64,000 nucleotides of DNA, taken from Caulobacter rhizosphaerae (GTDB taxonomy: Bacteria > Pseudomonadota > Alphaproteobacteria > Caulobacterales > Caulobacteraceae). The stretch lies in NCBI RefSeq assembly GCF_010977555.1, contig NZ_CP048815.1, forward strand, positions 1-64,000, read 5' to 3'. Numbering within the stretch: position 1 is the first letter of the stretch; every line of letters begins with the position of its first letter. Shown here piece by piece: positions 19,627 to 29,244 of this stretch. A model generated the notes under the pieces. It saw nothing but the letters and a program-made list of their open reading frames with translations. It ran no database searches and was not told where the DNA came from. The position numbers were made by a program, and so were the translations under genes.

Positions 19627-20907
19627 CTAGAGCCGCGCCGGTATCCGCACCGGCAGGCTCTCATACCCCTTCACGAAACTCGAATAGACCCGCTTGGGCT
19701 CGCCCATCACCTCGATCTTGGGGAAGCGCTTGAGGATCTCCTCCCAGATGATCTTCAGCTGCAGCTCGGCCAGGCGGTTGCCGACGCAGCGGTGGATGCC
19801 GAAGCCGAACGACAGGTGCTGGCGGGCGCGCGGCCGGTCGATCAGGAAGGCGTTCGGGTTGTCGATCACCGTCTCGTCGCGGTTGCCCGAGACGTACCAC
19901 ATCACCACCTTGTCGCCCTTCTTGATGGTCTTGCCCGACAGCTCGAAGTCCGCGATCGCCGTGCGGCGCATATAGGCCAGCGGCGTCTGCCAGCGGATGA
20001 TCTCCGAGACCATGTTGGGGATCAGCGACGGGTCGGCGCGCAGCTTGGCCTCTTCCGCCGGGTTCTGGCTGAGGGCCAGCAGGCCGCCGGTGATCGAGTT
20101 GCGGGTGGTGTCATTGCCGCCGACGATCAGCAGCAGGATGTTCCCCAGATACTCGAACGGCGGCATGTTCCGCGTCGCCTCGCCGTGGGCCAGCATCGAG
20201 ATCAGGTCGTTTCCGGGCTCGGTCGAATTGACCCGTTGGTTCCACAGCTCGGTGAAATAGGCCAGGCACTCCAGCAGTTCGGCCCGGCGCTGATCCTCGC
20301 TGTCGACGATGCCGGCCCCCGGCACGGCGGTGGTGACGTCGGACCAGCGGGTCAGCTTGCGGCGCTCTTCCCAGGGAAAGTCGAACAGGGTGGCCAGCAT
20401 CTGGGTGGTCAGCTCGATCGACACCTTGTCGACCCAGTCGAAGGTCTCGCCGATCGGCAGGTCGTCGAGGATCCCGCCCACTCGCTCGCGGATCGTCCCC
20501 TCCAGCAACGCCAGGTTCACGGGCGAGACGATCGGGCTGACGGTCTTGCGCTGGATGTCGTGCTTGGGCGGGTCCATGGCGATGAACATCGGCAGGACGA
20601 AGTCCTCGTCGAAGTTGCGGATCGTGATGCCGCCGAAGCTGCTGTCCGACGAGAACACCTGGTGGGTGGTGTCGACGGTCATGATGTCGTTATAGCGGGT
20701 GATCGACCAGTAGGGGCCGTGCTCGCTGTTGGCGCAGTAGTGGACAGGGTCCTCGGCCCGCAGCCGCTCGAAATAGGGCCAGTGGGCGTCGGCCTGGAAC
20801 AGGGCGGGATCGGCGACGTCGATCAGTTCCAGGGGCGTGGCATAGGCCTTGGCCCTGGCCGCGTCCCTCTGGGCGTCGCTCGACAGGTCGATGGCTCCGT
20901 CGCTCAT
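19627..20907 (-). CDS. Cytochrome P450, CYP153 family alkane hydroxylase
   Basis: CYP153 enzymes hydroxylate the terminal carbon of medium-chain alkanes and related compounds, fed electrons by a ferredoxin and ferredoxin reductase. The 426-residue protein has the I-helix motif GGNDTTRNS, the K-helix ExxR-type segment (EIIRW), and the heme loop HLSFGFGIHRCVGNRL with the axial Cys. The I-helix and the C-terminal VKGYESLPVRIP closely match the CYP153 family. The start at 20907 follows a good GGGAGG site; an ATG 42 bases earlier is less likely. No redox partner gene is adjacent, so electrons must come from elsewhere. Native substrate is inferred from family. Confidence 0.92.
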   Translation of the reverse strand: MSDGAIDLSSDAQRDAARAKAYATPLELIDVADPALFQADAHWPYFERLRAEDPVHYCANSEHGPYWSITRYNDIMTVDTTHQVFSSDSSFGGITIRNFDEDFVLPMFIAMDPPKHDIQRKTVSPIVSPVNLALLEGTIRERVGGILDDLPIGETFDWVDKVSIELTTQMLATLFDFPWEERRKLTRWSDVTTAVPGAGIVDSEDQRRAELLECLAYFTELWNQRVNSTEPGNDLISMLAHGEATRNMPPFEYLGNILLLIVGGNDTTRNSITGGLLALSQNPAEEAKLRADPSLIPNMVSEIIRWQTPLAYMRRTAIADFELSGKTIKKGDKVVMWYVSGNRDETVIDNPNAFLIDRPRARQHLSFGFGIHRCVGNRLAELQLKIIWEEILKRFPKIEVMGEPKRVYSSFVKGYESLPVRIPARL

Positions 20908-21038
20908 GGCGACCTCCCTGAAACATCTGTTTTGACGATGGAGCCACAAGCCCGGAGGTTTGTCACGATGACGTAAGCGGCGCCCCGCCGCAGGTCCGGC
21001 CTCTTGTCTTGCGGGGCTGCCGGGTCCATCTCTCCGCC

Positions 21039-21608
21039 ATGTTCATCCAGACCGAAACCACGCCCAACCCCGAGGTCCTGAAGTTCCTGCCCGGCCGCGA
21101 AGTGCTGGGTGAAGGCGCGCGCGAGTTCCGCACCGCCGAGGAGGGCGACGCCTCGCCGCTGGCTGAGGCGCTGTTCCGTCTGGGTGACGTCAACCGCGTG
21201 TTCTTCGGCCCGGATTTCCTCACGGTGACCAAGGCCGAGGGCGCCGAATGGCCGCACCTGAAGGCGCCGATCCTGGCCGCCATCATGGACCACTTCACCA
21301 GCGGTCGGCCCCTGCTGCTGGACCAGGTCGAGAGCGGTCACGACGAGGACGGCGTCTACGACGACGAAACCGCCCAGATCGTCGCCGAGATCAAGGACCT
21401 GCTCGACACCCGCATCCGTCCGGCCGTGGCCCAGGACGGCGGCGACATCGTGTTCAGCAAGTTCGAGCCCGCCACCGGCGTGGTCTGGCTGCACATGCGC
21501 GGCGCCTGCTCGGGTTGCCCGTCGTCGTCGGCCACGCTGAAGGCCGGGGTCGAGAACATGCTCAAGCACTACGTGCCGGAAGTGACCCGCGTCGAGCAGA
21601 CGCTTTAG
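21039..21608 (+). CDS. NfuA-like iron-sulfur cluster carrier
   Basis: Nfu proteins carry a [4Fe-4S] cluster on a CxxC motif and pass it to target enzymes. The 189-residue product has the eukaryote-like Nfu N-terminal domain (MFIQTETTPNPEVLKFLPG) and a C-terminal NifU domain with CSGCPSS in the VRPAVAQDGGD context. This two-domain layout is the common alphaproteobacterial and mitochondrial form. The start at 21039 is chosen because the Nfu domain begins there. It is divergent from the P450 gene. The P450 is a heme enzyme and not a known Fe-S client, so the pairing may be chance. Confidence 0.93.
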   Translation: MFIQTETTPNPEVLKFLPGREVLGEGAREFRTAEEGDASPLAEALFRLGDVNRVFFGPDFLTVTKAEGAEWPHLKAPILAAIMDHFTSGRPLLLDQVESGHDEDGVYDDETAQIVAEIKDLLDTRIRPAVAQDGGDIVFSKFEPATGVVWLHMRGACSGCPSSSATLKAGVENMLKHYVPEVTRVEQTL

Positions 21609-21685
21609 GCCCGAACCGGCCTGCGCGCGTGCGCGTAGGGGCAAGGGAATACGCCTGCGGCGCCTTGCCAGCGCCTTTTTGCGAC

Positions 21686-21726
21686 CTTATCGTAACTGTA
21701 TAAGTTGCAGTTATACCGCTGATAAG
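21686..21726 (+). promoter_or_regulatory. Palindromic operator candidate upstream of the RutE-like gene
   Basis: Two nested inverted repeats share nearly the same centre: CTTATC (21686-21691) with GATAAG (21721-21726), and GTATAA (21698-21703) with TTATAC (21711-21716). The A/T-rich block ends 8 bases before the start codon and contains the Shine-Dalgarno AAGGA at its edge. A repressor site is plausible; no regulator gene lies next to it. Confidence 0.5.
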
Positions 21727-21734
21727 GATCGCTG

Positions 21735-22322
21735 ATGGCCAAGCTCGCCGACACGGCTCTCGACCAACTGTTCACCAAGGCCCGCACGCGCAACGGCTGG
21801 AGCGACCGGCCCATCCCCGAACCGGTGCTGCGCGAGCTGTACGACCTGGTGAAGTTCGGCCCCACTGCGGCCAACACCACCCCGGCGCGCTTCGTGTTCC
21901 TGCAAAGCCCTGAAGCCAAGGCCAGGCTGGCGGCGCTGTCGTCGGGTTCGAACGGCCCGAAGATCCTCCAGGCGCCGGTGACCGTCATCATCGGCTACGA
22001 CCTGGACTTCCCCGAGACCCTGGACCGCCTGTTCCCCAACGCCCCGGGCGCCAAGCACTGGTTCGGCGACCCCGTGGCCAAGGAAGTCGCCGCGCTGCGC
22101 AACAGCTCGCTGCAAGGCGGCTATTTCATCCTGGCGGCGCGGGCGCTGGGCCTGGACGTCGGCCCGATGTCGGGCTTCGACAACGCCGCCGTCGACAAGG
22201 AGTTCTTCGCCGGGACCAACATCAAGTCGAACTTCATCGCCTCGATCGGCTACGGCACCGAAGAAAACCTGTTCCCGCGCAATCCGCGCCTCGCCTTCGA
22301 GGAAGCCACGAAGATCCTCTGA
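21735..22322 (+). CDS. RutE/HadB-like nitroreductase family protein
   Basis: This 195-residue flavoprotein belongs to the nitroreductase subgroup typified by RutE, which reduces malonic semialdehyde to 3-hydroxypropionate in pyrimidine breakdown. Visible family features are the FMN-binding ARTRNGW near the start, [16 protein letters not shown], and [20 protein letters not shown] in the second half. No other rut genes are nearby, so the metabolic role is uncertain; it may be a general NAD(P)H-dependent quinone or nitro reductase. A strong nested palindrome just upstream suggests specific control. Confidence 0.85.
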   Translation: MAKLADTALDQLFTKARTRNGWSDRPIPEPVLRELYDLVKFGPTAANTTPARFVFLQSPEAKARLAALSSGSNGPKILQAPVTVIIGYDLDFPETLDRLFPNAPGAKHWFGDPVAKEVAALRNSSLQGGYFILAARALGLDVGPMSGFDNAAVDKEFFAGTNIKSNFIASIGYGTEENLFPRNPRLAFEEATKIL

Positions 22323-22345
22323 TCGGGTCCCGAAATCCCAAAAAG

Positions 22346-22388
22346 GTCGTCATCCCGGTCTTCGCGCCGCCAAGGCCGGGATGACGAC
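22346..22388. repeat. CGTCATCCCGG-type inverted repeat, copy 1
   Basis: Perfect 13-nt arms (GTCGTCATCCCGG and its complement) enclose 17 bases, in the gap after the nitroreductase gene. A related palindrome with the same GTCATCCCGG core is at 49405-49439. Confidence 0.7.
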
Positions 22389-22437
22389 GGTTTGTGCTGG
22401 TGGCGAACATCATAAGGCCGGTGCTAGAACCGCCCCC

Positions 22438-23088
22438 ATGACCCAGCGCCTCGCCCTGATCGCCGCTCCGCTGCTGCTGCTCGCCGCCTGCGGCCCCGCC
22501 AAGCAAGCCGACACCGCCGCGCCGCCGGCCGCCGCCGGTGCGGAGGTCCCCAAGTCCGGACCCGTCGCCATCGCGGTCACGCCCTATGTCGGCGGGCCGC
22601 TGCATGTGCGCGCCGACGGCGTGGGCCCGATCACCGGCGAGACGGCCTTCGACCTGGCGACCATCAAGGCCCTGTTCCCCAAGGCGGTGGTCAAGAGCGC
22701 CTTCATCCACACCGGCGAGGGCCCGCCCGGACCGATCATCACCGTCGAGCAGGACAATGTCCCGCTGCTGGAGATCGGCAAGGGCTCCGAAGGCGGCATT
22801 GGCGAGATTCGCCTGGCCGGCGGGCCGGTCCAGGGTCCCAAGGGCGAAGCCCTGCTCGCAAGGTGGGCCGACCTGTCGTTCGACATCGCCCAGTGCCGGG
22901 CCGGCGAGGGCCGCACCGTCAGCCAGGCCGTCTGCGTGCGACCCGAGGCCCCGACCGTGTCCTACGTGTTCGGCGTCCCCGGCTGGGCCAAGGGCGGCCT
23001 GCCGCCGGTCGAGGTCCTGAAGGCCAAGGGCCAGCTGAACGAGTTCGTCTGGCGCCCGGCCGAGAAGGCCGCCGTCGGCGCGGCCTGA
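22438..23088 (+). CDS. DUF1131 family lipoprotein, paralogue 1
   Basis: The 216-residue product has a lipoprotein signal peptide ending in the lipobox LLAAC, so it should be lipid-anchored in the envelope. The mature part resembles DUF1131, the family of the E. coli RpoE-regulated lipoprotein YfeY. Shared features are VGPITGETAFDLATIKALFP, a paired Cys in the C-terminal half, and the ending LNEFVWRP. It lies four bases before a second member of the same family. Both show YVGGPL, FPKAVVKSAF, PIITVEQ and YVFGVPGW. The start at 22438 is fixed by the signal peptide. Function is unknown. Confidence 0.8.
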   Translation: MTQRLALIAAPLLLLAACGPAKQADTAAPPAAAGAEVPKSGPVAIAVTPYVGGPLHVRADGVGPITGETAFDLATIKALFPKAVVKSAFIHTGEGPPGPIITVEQDNVPLLEIGKGSEGGIGEIRLAGGPVQGPKGEALLARWADLSFDIAQCRAGEGRTVSQAVCVRPEAPTVSYVFGVPGWAKGGLPPVEVLKAKGQLNEFVWRPAEKAAVGAA

Positions 23089-23092
23089 TCCG

Positions 23093-23746
23093 ATGTTCCG
23101 ACGCTTGATCCTCGCAGCGCCCCTGCTGGTCCTGGCCGCCTGCGGGCCGGCCGACAAGCCGGCCGGCTCCAAAACCGCCGCGCCTGCGATCGCCCCGGCT
23201 CCCGCCATGGCGACGCGGAAGGACGCGTCCGGCGCCGTCGACCGCTTCACGCCCTATGTCGGCGGCCCGCTGATGCTGGACGAGTTCTCGGTCGGCCCGG
23301 TCATGGCCCAGACCGACTTCTCGCTCGACGCCATCAAGCCCCGCTTTCCGAAAGCGGTGGTGAAGTCCGCTTTCCTGCATCAGGGCTCGGGCGAACCGAC
23401 CCCGATCATCACGGTCGAGCAGGGCGGCGGCATGATCGAGATCCAGGGCAATCCCGGCACGACCAAGGTCGGCGACATCCGCGTCAGCGGCGGCGCTCCC
23501 AAGGGGCCACGCGGCGAGACGCTAGGCATGAAGTGGGCCGACGCCGGCATGGACTATCCGCGCTGCTGGGCGGGCAAGGACCGCGACGTCCACGCGGTAA
23601 TCTGCACCCAGCCCGGCGAGCCGGTGCTGCGCTACGTGTTCGGCGTGCCCGGCTGGACGCAGGAGGCGATGCCGCCTGAGGCGACGCTGCGGGACAAGGC
23701 TGTCCTGCGGGAGTTCCTGTGGCGCGGCGGAGCGCCGGTCCAATGA
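23093..23746 (+). CDS. DUF1131 family lipoprotein, paralogue 2
   Basis: This 217-residue lipoprotein has the lipobox LVLAAC and the same YfeY-like DUF1131 domain as its upstream neighbour. The two differ enough that the duplication is old. Its C-terminal half (CWAGKDRDVHAVICTQPGEPVLRYVFGV, quoted in part: two Cys flanking an acidic stretch) lines up well with the E. coli protein. Its last codon overlaps the tsaB start (ATGA), so the pair is translationally coupled to tsaB-rimI. The role is unknown; coupling to a tRNA modification gene may be only transcriptional. Confidence 0.8.
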   Translation: MFRRLILAAPLLVLAACGPADKPAGSKTAAPAIAPAPAMATRKDASGAVDRFTPYVGGPLMLDEFSVGPVMAQTDFSLDAIKPRFPKAVVKSAFLHQGSGEPTPIITVEQGGGMIEIQGNPGTTKVGDIRVSGGAPKGPRGETLGMKWADAGMDYPRCWAGKDRDVHAVICTQPGEPVLRYVFGVPGWTQEAMPPEATLRDKAVLREFLWRGGAPVQ

Positions 23747-24384
23747 TCCTCGCCCTCGACACCTGCCTCGCCGCCAGCTCCGTCGCCATCCTGGACGGCG
23801 ACACGGTCCTCGCCGCCCGCAGCGAACCGATGACCCGCGGCCACCAGGAGCGCATCGCGGTCCTGGCCCGGGAGGTCGCCGCCGAGGCCGGGGCGAGGTT
23901 CGCCGCGCTGACCCGCATCGCCGTCACGGTCGGCCCCGGCTCGTTCACTGGCCTGCGGGTCGGCCTGTCGTTCGCCAAGGGCCTGGCCACGGCCCTGTCG
24001 ATCCCCTGCGTCGGCGTCAATACGCTGGAGGCCCTGGCCGCCTCGGCGAACGCGACAGGGCTGGTGGCCGGGGTGCTCGACGCCAAGATGGGCCAAGTCT
24101 ATCTGCAGGTGTTCGACGGCGGCAAGGCGCTGATGGCCCCCGACGCCCTGGAGGTCGGGGTCGCCGCCGCGCGCCTGGCCGAGCTCTGTTCGGGCGGGCC
24201 GGCCACCCTGGTCGGTTCAGGCGCGCCGCTGGTCGCCGACGTCCTGCCCGAAGCGACCGTGCTGACGCCGGCCTATGCCGATCCGGTCGCCATCGCCCGC
24301 CTGGCCGCCGCCAGGCCCGCGCCCAGCCATTCGCCCCGGCCGCTTTACCTGCGCGCGCCCTACGCCGTGGCGCCGGCCGCATGA
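23743..24384 (+). CDS. tsaB: tRNA threonylcarbamoyladenosine biosynthesis protein TsaB
   Basis: TsaB is the scaffold partner of TsaD in making the t6A37 modification of ANN-decoding tRNAs. The 213-residue protein begins MILALDTC, the first ASKHA strand, followed by VTVGPGSFTGLRVGLSFAKGLA, the TsaB signature, and GVLDAKMGQVY. The start overlaps the upstream stop by four bases, and its own stop overlaps the rimI start by four bases. The tsaB-rimI pair is widespread. Identification is secure. Confidence 0.95.
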   Translation: MILALDTCLAASSVAILDGDTVLAARSEPMTRGHQERIAVLAREVAAEAGARFAALTRIAVTVGPGSFTGLRVGLSFAKGLATALSIPCVGVNTLEALAASANATGLVAGVLDAKMGQVYLQVFDGGKALMAPDALEVGVAAARLAELCSGGPATLVGSGAPLVADVLPEATVLTPAYADPVAIARLAAARPAPSHSPRPLYLRAPYAVAPAA

Positions 24385-24833
24385 TCCTGCGTCCCGTCGG
24401 GCTGGAAGCCTGTTTCACCCTGGCCGACCTGCATGACCGCGCCTTCGACCGGCCCTGGACGGCGGAAGCGTTCGAGACCCTGCTCAAGGGCCCCGGCGTC
24501 TTCGCCGTGCTGGGCGAGGCGGGCGATCCGCAAGAGGCCAAGGGCTTCATCCTGTGCCGGGCGATCGCCGGCGAGGCCGAGATCCTGACCGTGGCCGTCG
24601 AGCCCGCCGCCCGTCGCCGCGGCTGGGGCGCGGCCCTGGTGGAGATGGCGGCCGGCGTCGCCAAGGAAGCCGCCGCCTTCGAGATGTTCCTTGAGGTCGC
24701 GGCCGACAACGTTGCGGCGATCGGGCTCTACGAGACCACCGGCTTCGCCCGCGTCGGCCTGAGAAAAGGCTATTATCCCCATGCGGATGGGGCCAAGGAC
24801 GCGGTGGTGATGCGTCGGGTGCTTAACAGCTAG
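24381..24833 (+). CDS. rimI: RimI-type ribosomal protein S18 alanine N-acetyltransferase
   Basis: This GNAT-fold enzyme of 150 residues has the acetyl-CoA motif A (ILTVAVEPAARRRGWGAALV) and the downstream VAADNVAAIGLYETTGF typical of RimI. RimI acetylates the N-terminus of ribosomal protein S18. Gene context, directly coupled to tsaB by ATGA, supports RimI over other GNATs. The pyrophosphate loop RRRGWG keeps the glycine pattern. Substrate is inferred from family and context. Confidence 0.9.
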   Translation: MILRPVGLEACFTLADLHDRAFDRPWTAEAFETLLKGPGVFAVLGEAGDPQEAKGFILCRAIAGEAEILTVAVEPAARRRGWGAALVEMAAGVAKEAAAFEMFLEVAADNVAAIGLYETTGFARVGLRKGYYPHADGAKDAVVMRRVLNS

Positions 24834-24894
24834 CGGCCAAGCCCCTATCTTGCCCGCGAATCTGGCTTGGATTCATCTTTCCGGAGACGCCGCC

Positions 24895-25302
24895 GTGGAC
24901 CGCCTCGAAAAGCTTTGCATCGATAAAGGCATGCGCATGACCGACCAGCGTCGGGTCATCGCCCGCGTGCTGTCGGCGGCCACCGACCATCCGGACGTCG
25001 AGGAGCTGCACCGCCGCGCCCACGCCGTGGACCCGCACATCTCGATCGCCACCGTCTATCGGACCGTCCGGTTGTTCGAGGAAAGCGGCATCATCGAGCG
25101 CCACGACTTCCGCGACGGCCGTTCGCGCTACGAAGAGACCCCCGACCATCACCACGACCACCTGATCGACATGAAGACCGGCAAGGTCGTCGAGTTCGTG
25201 GACGAGGAGATCGAGGCCCTGCAGAACGCCATCGCGCGGAAGCTGGGCTACAAGCTGGTGGACCACCGGCTGGAGTTGTACGGGGTTCCGATCGAGGAAT
25301 AG
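24895..25302 (+). CDS. fur: Ferric uptake regulator Fur
   Basis: Fur represses iron-uptake genes when loaded with Fe(II) and can activate others. The 135-residue protein starts at a GTG that follows GGAG by 8 bases. It has the winged helix with IATVYRTVRLFEE at 51-63 and the metal-binding cluster DHHHDH at 84-89. The usual CxxC for structural zinc is replaced by DMKT in this position, as in other alphaproteobacterial Fur proteins, and only one Cys (residue 8) is present. A matching Fur box occurs at 51320-51338. It lies 61 bases after rimI and could share its transcript. Confidence 0.95.
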   Translation: MDRLEKLCIDKGMRMTDQRRVIARVLSAATDHPDVEELHRRAHAVDPHISIATVYRTVRLFEESGIIERHDFRDGRSRYEETPDHHHDHLIDMKTGKVVEFVDEEIEALQNAIARKLGYKLVDHRLELYGVPIEE

Positions 25303-25314
25303 GGGCCTTCCTTA

Positions 25315-25476
25315 TCCTTCTCCCCTTGCGGGAGAAGGTGTCAGCGCAGCTGACGGATGAGGGGTCTCTCAGAACGCCGACGCTTCATCCGCCCGTCCCG
25401 CTCCACAGCGGTCCCTTTCATCGACCCCTCATCCGACCTGCTTCGCAGGCCACCTTCTCCTGCAAGGGGAGAAGGA
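25315..25476. repeat. Composite palindromic intergenic repeat after fur
   Basis: Arms at 25315-25340 and 25451-25476 are a near-complement (CCTTCTCC...GGAGAAGG). Each contains or adjoins a small hairpin (TCAGC/GCTGA on the left, CCTGCTTCGCAGG on the right). The plan is the same as the repeats at 1537, 33578 and 57346, though the sequence differs. It lies between fur and miaB. Confidence 0.75.
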
Positions 25477-25534
25477 GATTGGGTGTGACCTCCACGTCCT
25501 TGCAGGATCGCCCCCTCGCGCTCATAACGCCCCG

Positions 25535-26883
<1,349 letters not shown>

Positions 26884-26887
<4 letters not shown>

Positions 26888-27828
26888 GCCGTACGCCTGA
26901 GTTCCTGCCCCTGTCCGACACCGCCGTGCGCGCCGTTTCCGGCCCGAACGGCCGTCACGCCGCCCTGATCGAGGACGCCTTCAAGGTGCTGATCGAGACC
27001 CCGGGCGGCGGGGTGACGATCACCGGCGACGTCAAGGGCCGCTCCAGCGCCAAGCGGGCGATCGTCGCCCTGGCCGACCGGGCCGACGCCGACGACGAGG
27101 TGGTCGAGGCCGACGTGCGGGTGGCGGTGGGCGAGGCCCACAGCGCCGGCGGCCAGGCCTCGCCCCGCGCCGTGCGCAAGGGCAACGTCTCGCCCAAGAC
27201 CAAGGGCCAGGCCCGCTACATGGAGGCCATGGCCAGCCACCCGCTGTGCTTTGGTCTGGGCCCCGCCGGCACCGGCAAGACCTTCCTGGCCGTCGCCCAG
27301 GGCGCGGGCATGCTGCTGCGCGGCGAGGTCGATCGCCTGATCGTCACCCGCCCCGCGGTCGAGGCCGGCGAGAAGCTGGGCTTCCTGCCAGGCGACCTGA
27401 ACGAGAAGGTCGACCCCTACATGGCGCCGGTCTGGGAGGCCCTGACCGACATCATGGGCGCCGACCAGCTGCGCCGCCGCCGCGAGAAGCTGGAGATCGA
27501 GGTCGCCCCGATCGCCTTCATGCGCGGCCGCACCCTGGCTCATGCGTTCGTCATCGTCGACGAGGCCCAGAACTGCTCGCGCCTGCAGATGAAGATGGTC
27601 CTGACCCGGCTGGGCGAAGGCGCGCGGATGGTGGTGACGGGCGACCCGACCCAGGTCGACCTGCTGAACCCCCGCGACTCCGGCCTGGCCCACGCGGTGT
27701 CGATCCTGGAAGGCGTCGAGGGCGTGGCGGTGTCGCGCTTCACCTCGGCCGACGTGGTCCGCCACCCGCTGGTCGAGCGCATCGTCAAGGCCTACGACGC
27801 CGACGCCCTGCAGACCACGACCCGCTAG
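26884..27828 (+). CDS. PhoH family ATPase
   Basis: PhoH-like proteins are P-loop ATPases linked to RNA metabolism; their exact reaction is unsettled. The 314-residue protein has an N-terminal KH-like segment and the ATPase with Walker [26 protein letters not shown], and Walker [10 protein letters not shown]. It begins with TTG overlapping the miaB stop, with no ATG in a suitable place. The next gene, ybeY, starts on the base after its stop. The phoH-ybeY-corC-lnt order is conserved in many proteobacteria. Confidence 0.93.
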
Positions 27829-28305
27829 ATGACGATCACGGTCGACATCGAGATCGAGGACGAGGCCTGGACCCAGGCCGAGCCCGAGGTCGAGGCCCTG
27901 GTCTGGCGCGCCGCCCAGGCGGTGCTGGACGCCCACGAAGACGTCGAGGGCGGGGGCATCGTCATTCTGCTGGCCGACGACGACAGCGTCCAGGCGCTGA
28001 ACCGCGACTTTCGCCAGAAGGACTACGCGACCAACGTGCTGTCCTTCCCCTCGCCCCCCAATCCGGAGGGCCAGATCGGCGACATCGCCCTGGCGTTCGG
28101 GGTGTGCCAGCGCGAAGCGGTCGAGCAAGGCAAGCCCCTCGCGCACCACTTGCAACATCTGGTGGCGCACGGGGTGCTTCATCTCTTAGGATACGACCAT
28201 CAGGACGACGCCGAGGCCGAGGCGATGGAAGCGTTCGAGCGCGAGATCCTCGCGGGCTTGGACATTCCCGACCCCTATGCCGAACCCGCGTCCCCAGAGG
28301 GATAA
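27829..28305 (+). CDS. ybeY: Endoribonuclease YbeY
   Basis: YbeY is a zinc-dependent single-strand endoribonuclease needed for 16S rRNA 3'-end maturation and ribosome quality control. The 158-residue protein carries the full metal motif HGVLHLLGYDH near its C-terminus and the conserved DYATNVLSFP. It starts immediately after the phoH stop, so it depends on translational coupling. Confidence 0.96.
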   Translation: MTITVDIEIEDEAWTQAEPEVEALVWRAAQAVLDAHEDVEGGGIVILLADDDSVQALNRDFRQKDYATNVLSFPSPPNPEGQIGDIALAFGVCQREAVEQGKPLAHHLQHLVAHGVLHLLGYDHQDDAEAEAMEAFEREILAGLDIPDPYAEPASPEG

Positions 28306-28317
28306 CCAAGCCAGGGC

Positions 28318-29244
28318 ATGCCCAGCGACGACCAGAGTTCCACGCCCGCCGGCCCGGCTCGCCTGAGTCGGGGCCTGCGGGCGTTCTTCCGCAAGATGCG
28401 CAAGGACCTGGCGGGCCGCGGCGTGCCGGGCCTGGCCGAGGCCCCGCGTCCGGCCGATCCGTCCATGGTCCACGAGGTCGACATGGTCGACCAGGCCGAG
28501 GCCTTCCAGAGCCTGCGGGTGGCCGACGTGATGACCCCGCGCGCCGACATCGTGGCGGTCGAGGTGTCGACGGCGTTCGAGGCGCTGGTGGCCCAGTTCA
28601 CCGAGGCCGAGCACTCGCGGATGCCGATCTATCGCGAGACCCTGGACGATCCGGTCGGCGTGGTTCACGTCAAGGACGTGTTCCGCCTGCTGGCCGATGA
28701 CGACAAGCGCCCGGGTCCCACCGACCAGATCCTGCACCGGCTGCGGCGCGAGGCGCTGTACGTGCCGGCCTCGATGCGGGCGGCCGACCTGTTGCTGCGC
28801 ATGCGCACCAGCCGTATCCACATGGCCCTGGTCATCGACGAGTTCGGCGGCACCGACGGCCTGGTGACCATGGAGGACCTGATCGAGGCGGTGGTCGGCG
28901 AGATCGACGACGAGCACGACGACGCCCAGGTGTCCAACATCGTCGCCCGTCCCGGTGGCCTGTTCGAGGTCGACGCCCGCGCGCCGCTGGAGGACCTGGA
29001 GGCCGCCCTCGACCGCGACCTGGCCCCGCCGGACATGGAAGAGGACATCGACACCGTCGCTGGTCTGGTGGTGGCCCTGGCCGGCCGCGTGCCGCAGCGC
29101 GGCGAGGTGATCGCCCATCCGGCCGGCTTTGATCTGGAAGTGGTCGAGGCCGATCCGCGTCGCGTGCGCCGGGTGCGGGTGCGCCCCGTCGTCGCCCCGG
29201 AGGCCGAGGCGACCGACCCGCCCGGACGCGTGGCCGCTTCGTGA
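28318..29244 (+). CDS. CBS-domain protein of the CorC/HlyC family
   Basis: This is a soluble 308-residue protein with two CBS domains (DVMTPRADIVAVEVS and VYVPASMRAADLLLRM regions) and a C-terminal CorC/HlyC transporter-associated domain. The acidic EFGGTDGLVTMEDLIEAVVGEI motif joins the two. The family is linked to magnesium and cobalt resistance and to ribosome function (E. coli YbeX). There are no membrane segments. It overlaps lnt by four bases. Family is clear; role is inferred. Confidence 0.92.
   Translation: MPSDDQSSTPAGPARLSRGLRAFFRKMRKDLAGRGVPGLAEAPRPADPSMVHEVDMVDQAEAFQSLRVADVMTPRADIVAVEVSTAFEALVAQFTEAEHSRMPIYRETLDDPVGVVHVKDVFRLLADDDKRPGPTDQILHRLRREALYVPASMRAADLLLRMRTSRIHMALVIDEFGGTDGLVTMEDLIEAVVGEIDDEHDDAQVSNIVARPGGLFEVDARAPLEDLEAALDRDLAPPDMEEDIDTVAGLVVALAGRVPQRGEVIAHPAGFDLEVVEADPRRVRRVRVRPVVAPEAEATDPPGRVAAS

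Noticed and set aside
19627..21608. CYP153 and nfuA as one operon
   Set aside because: They are on opposite strands, and the [2Fe-2S] ferredoxin needed by a P450 is not the Nfu type.
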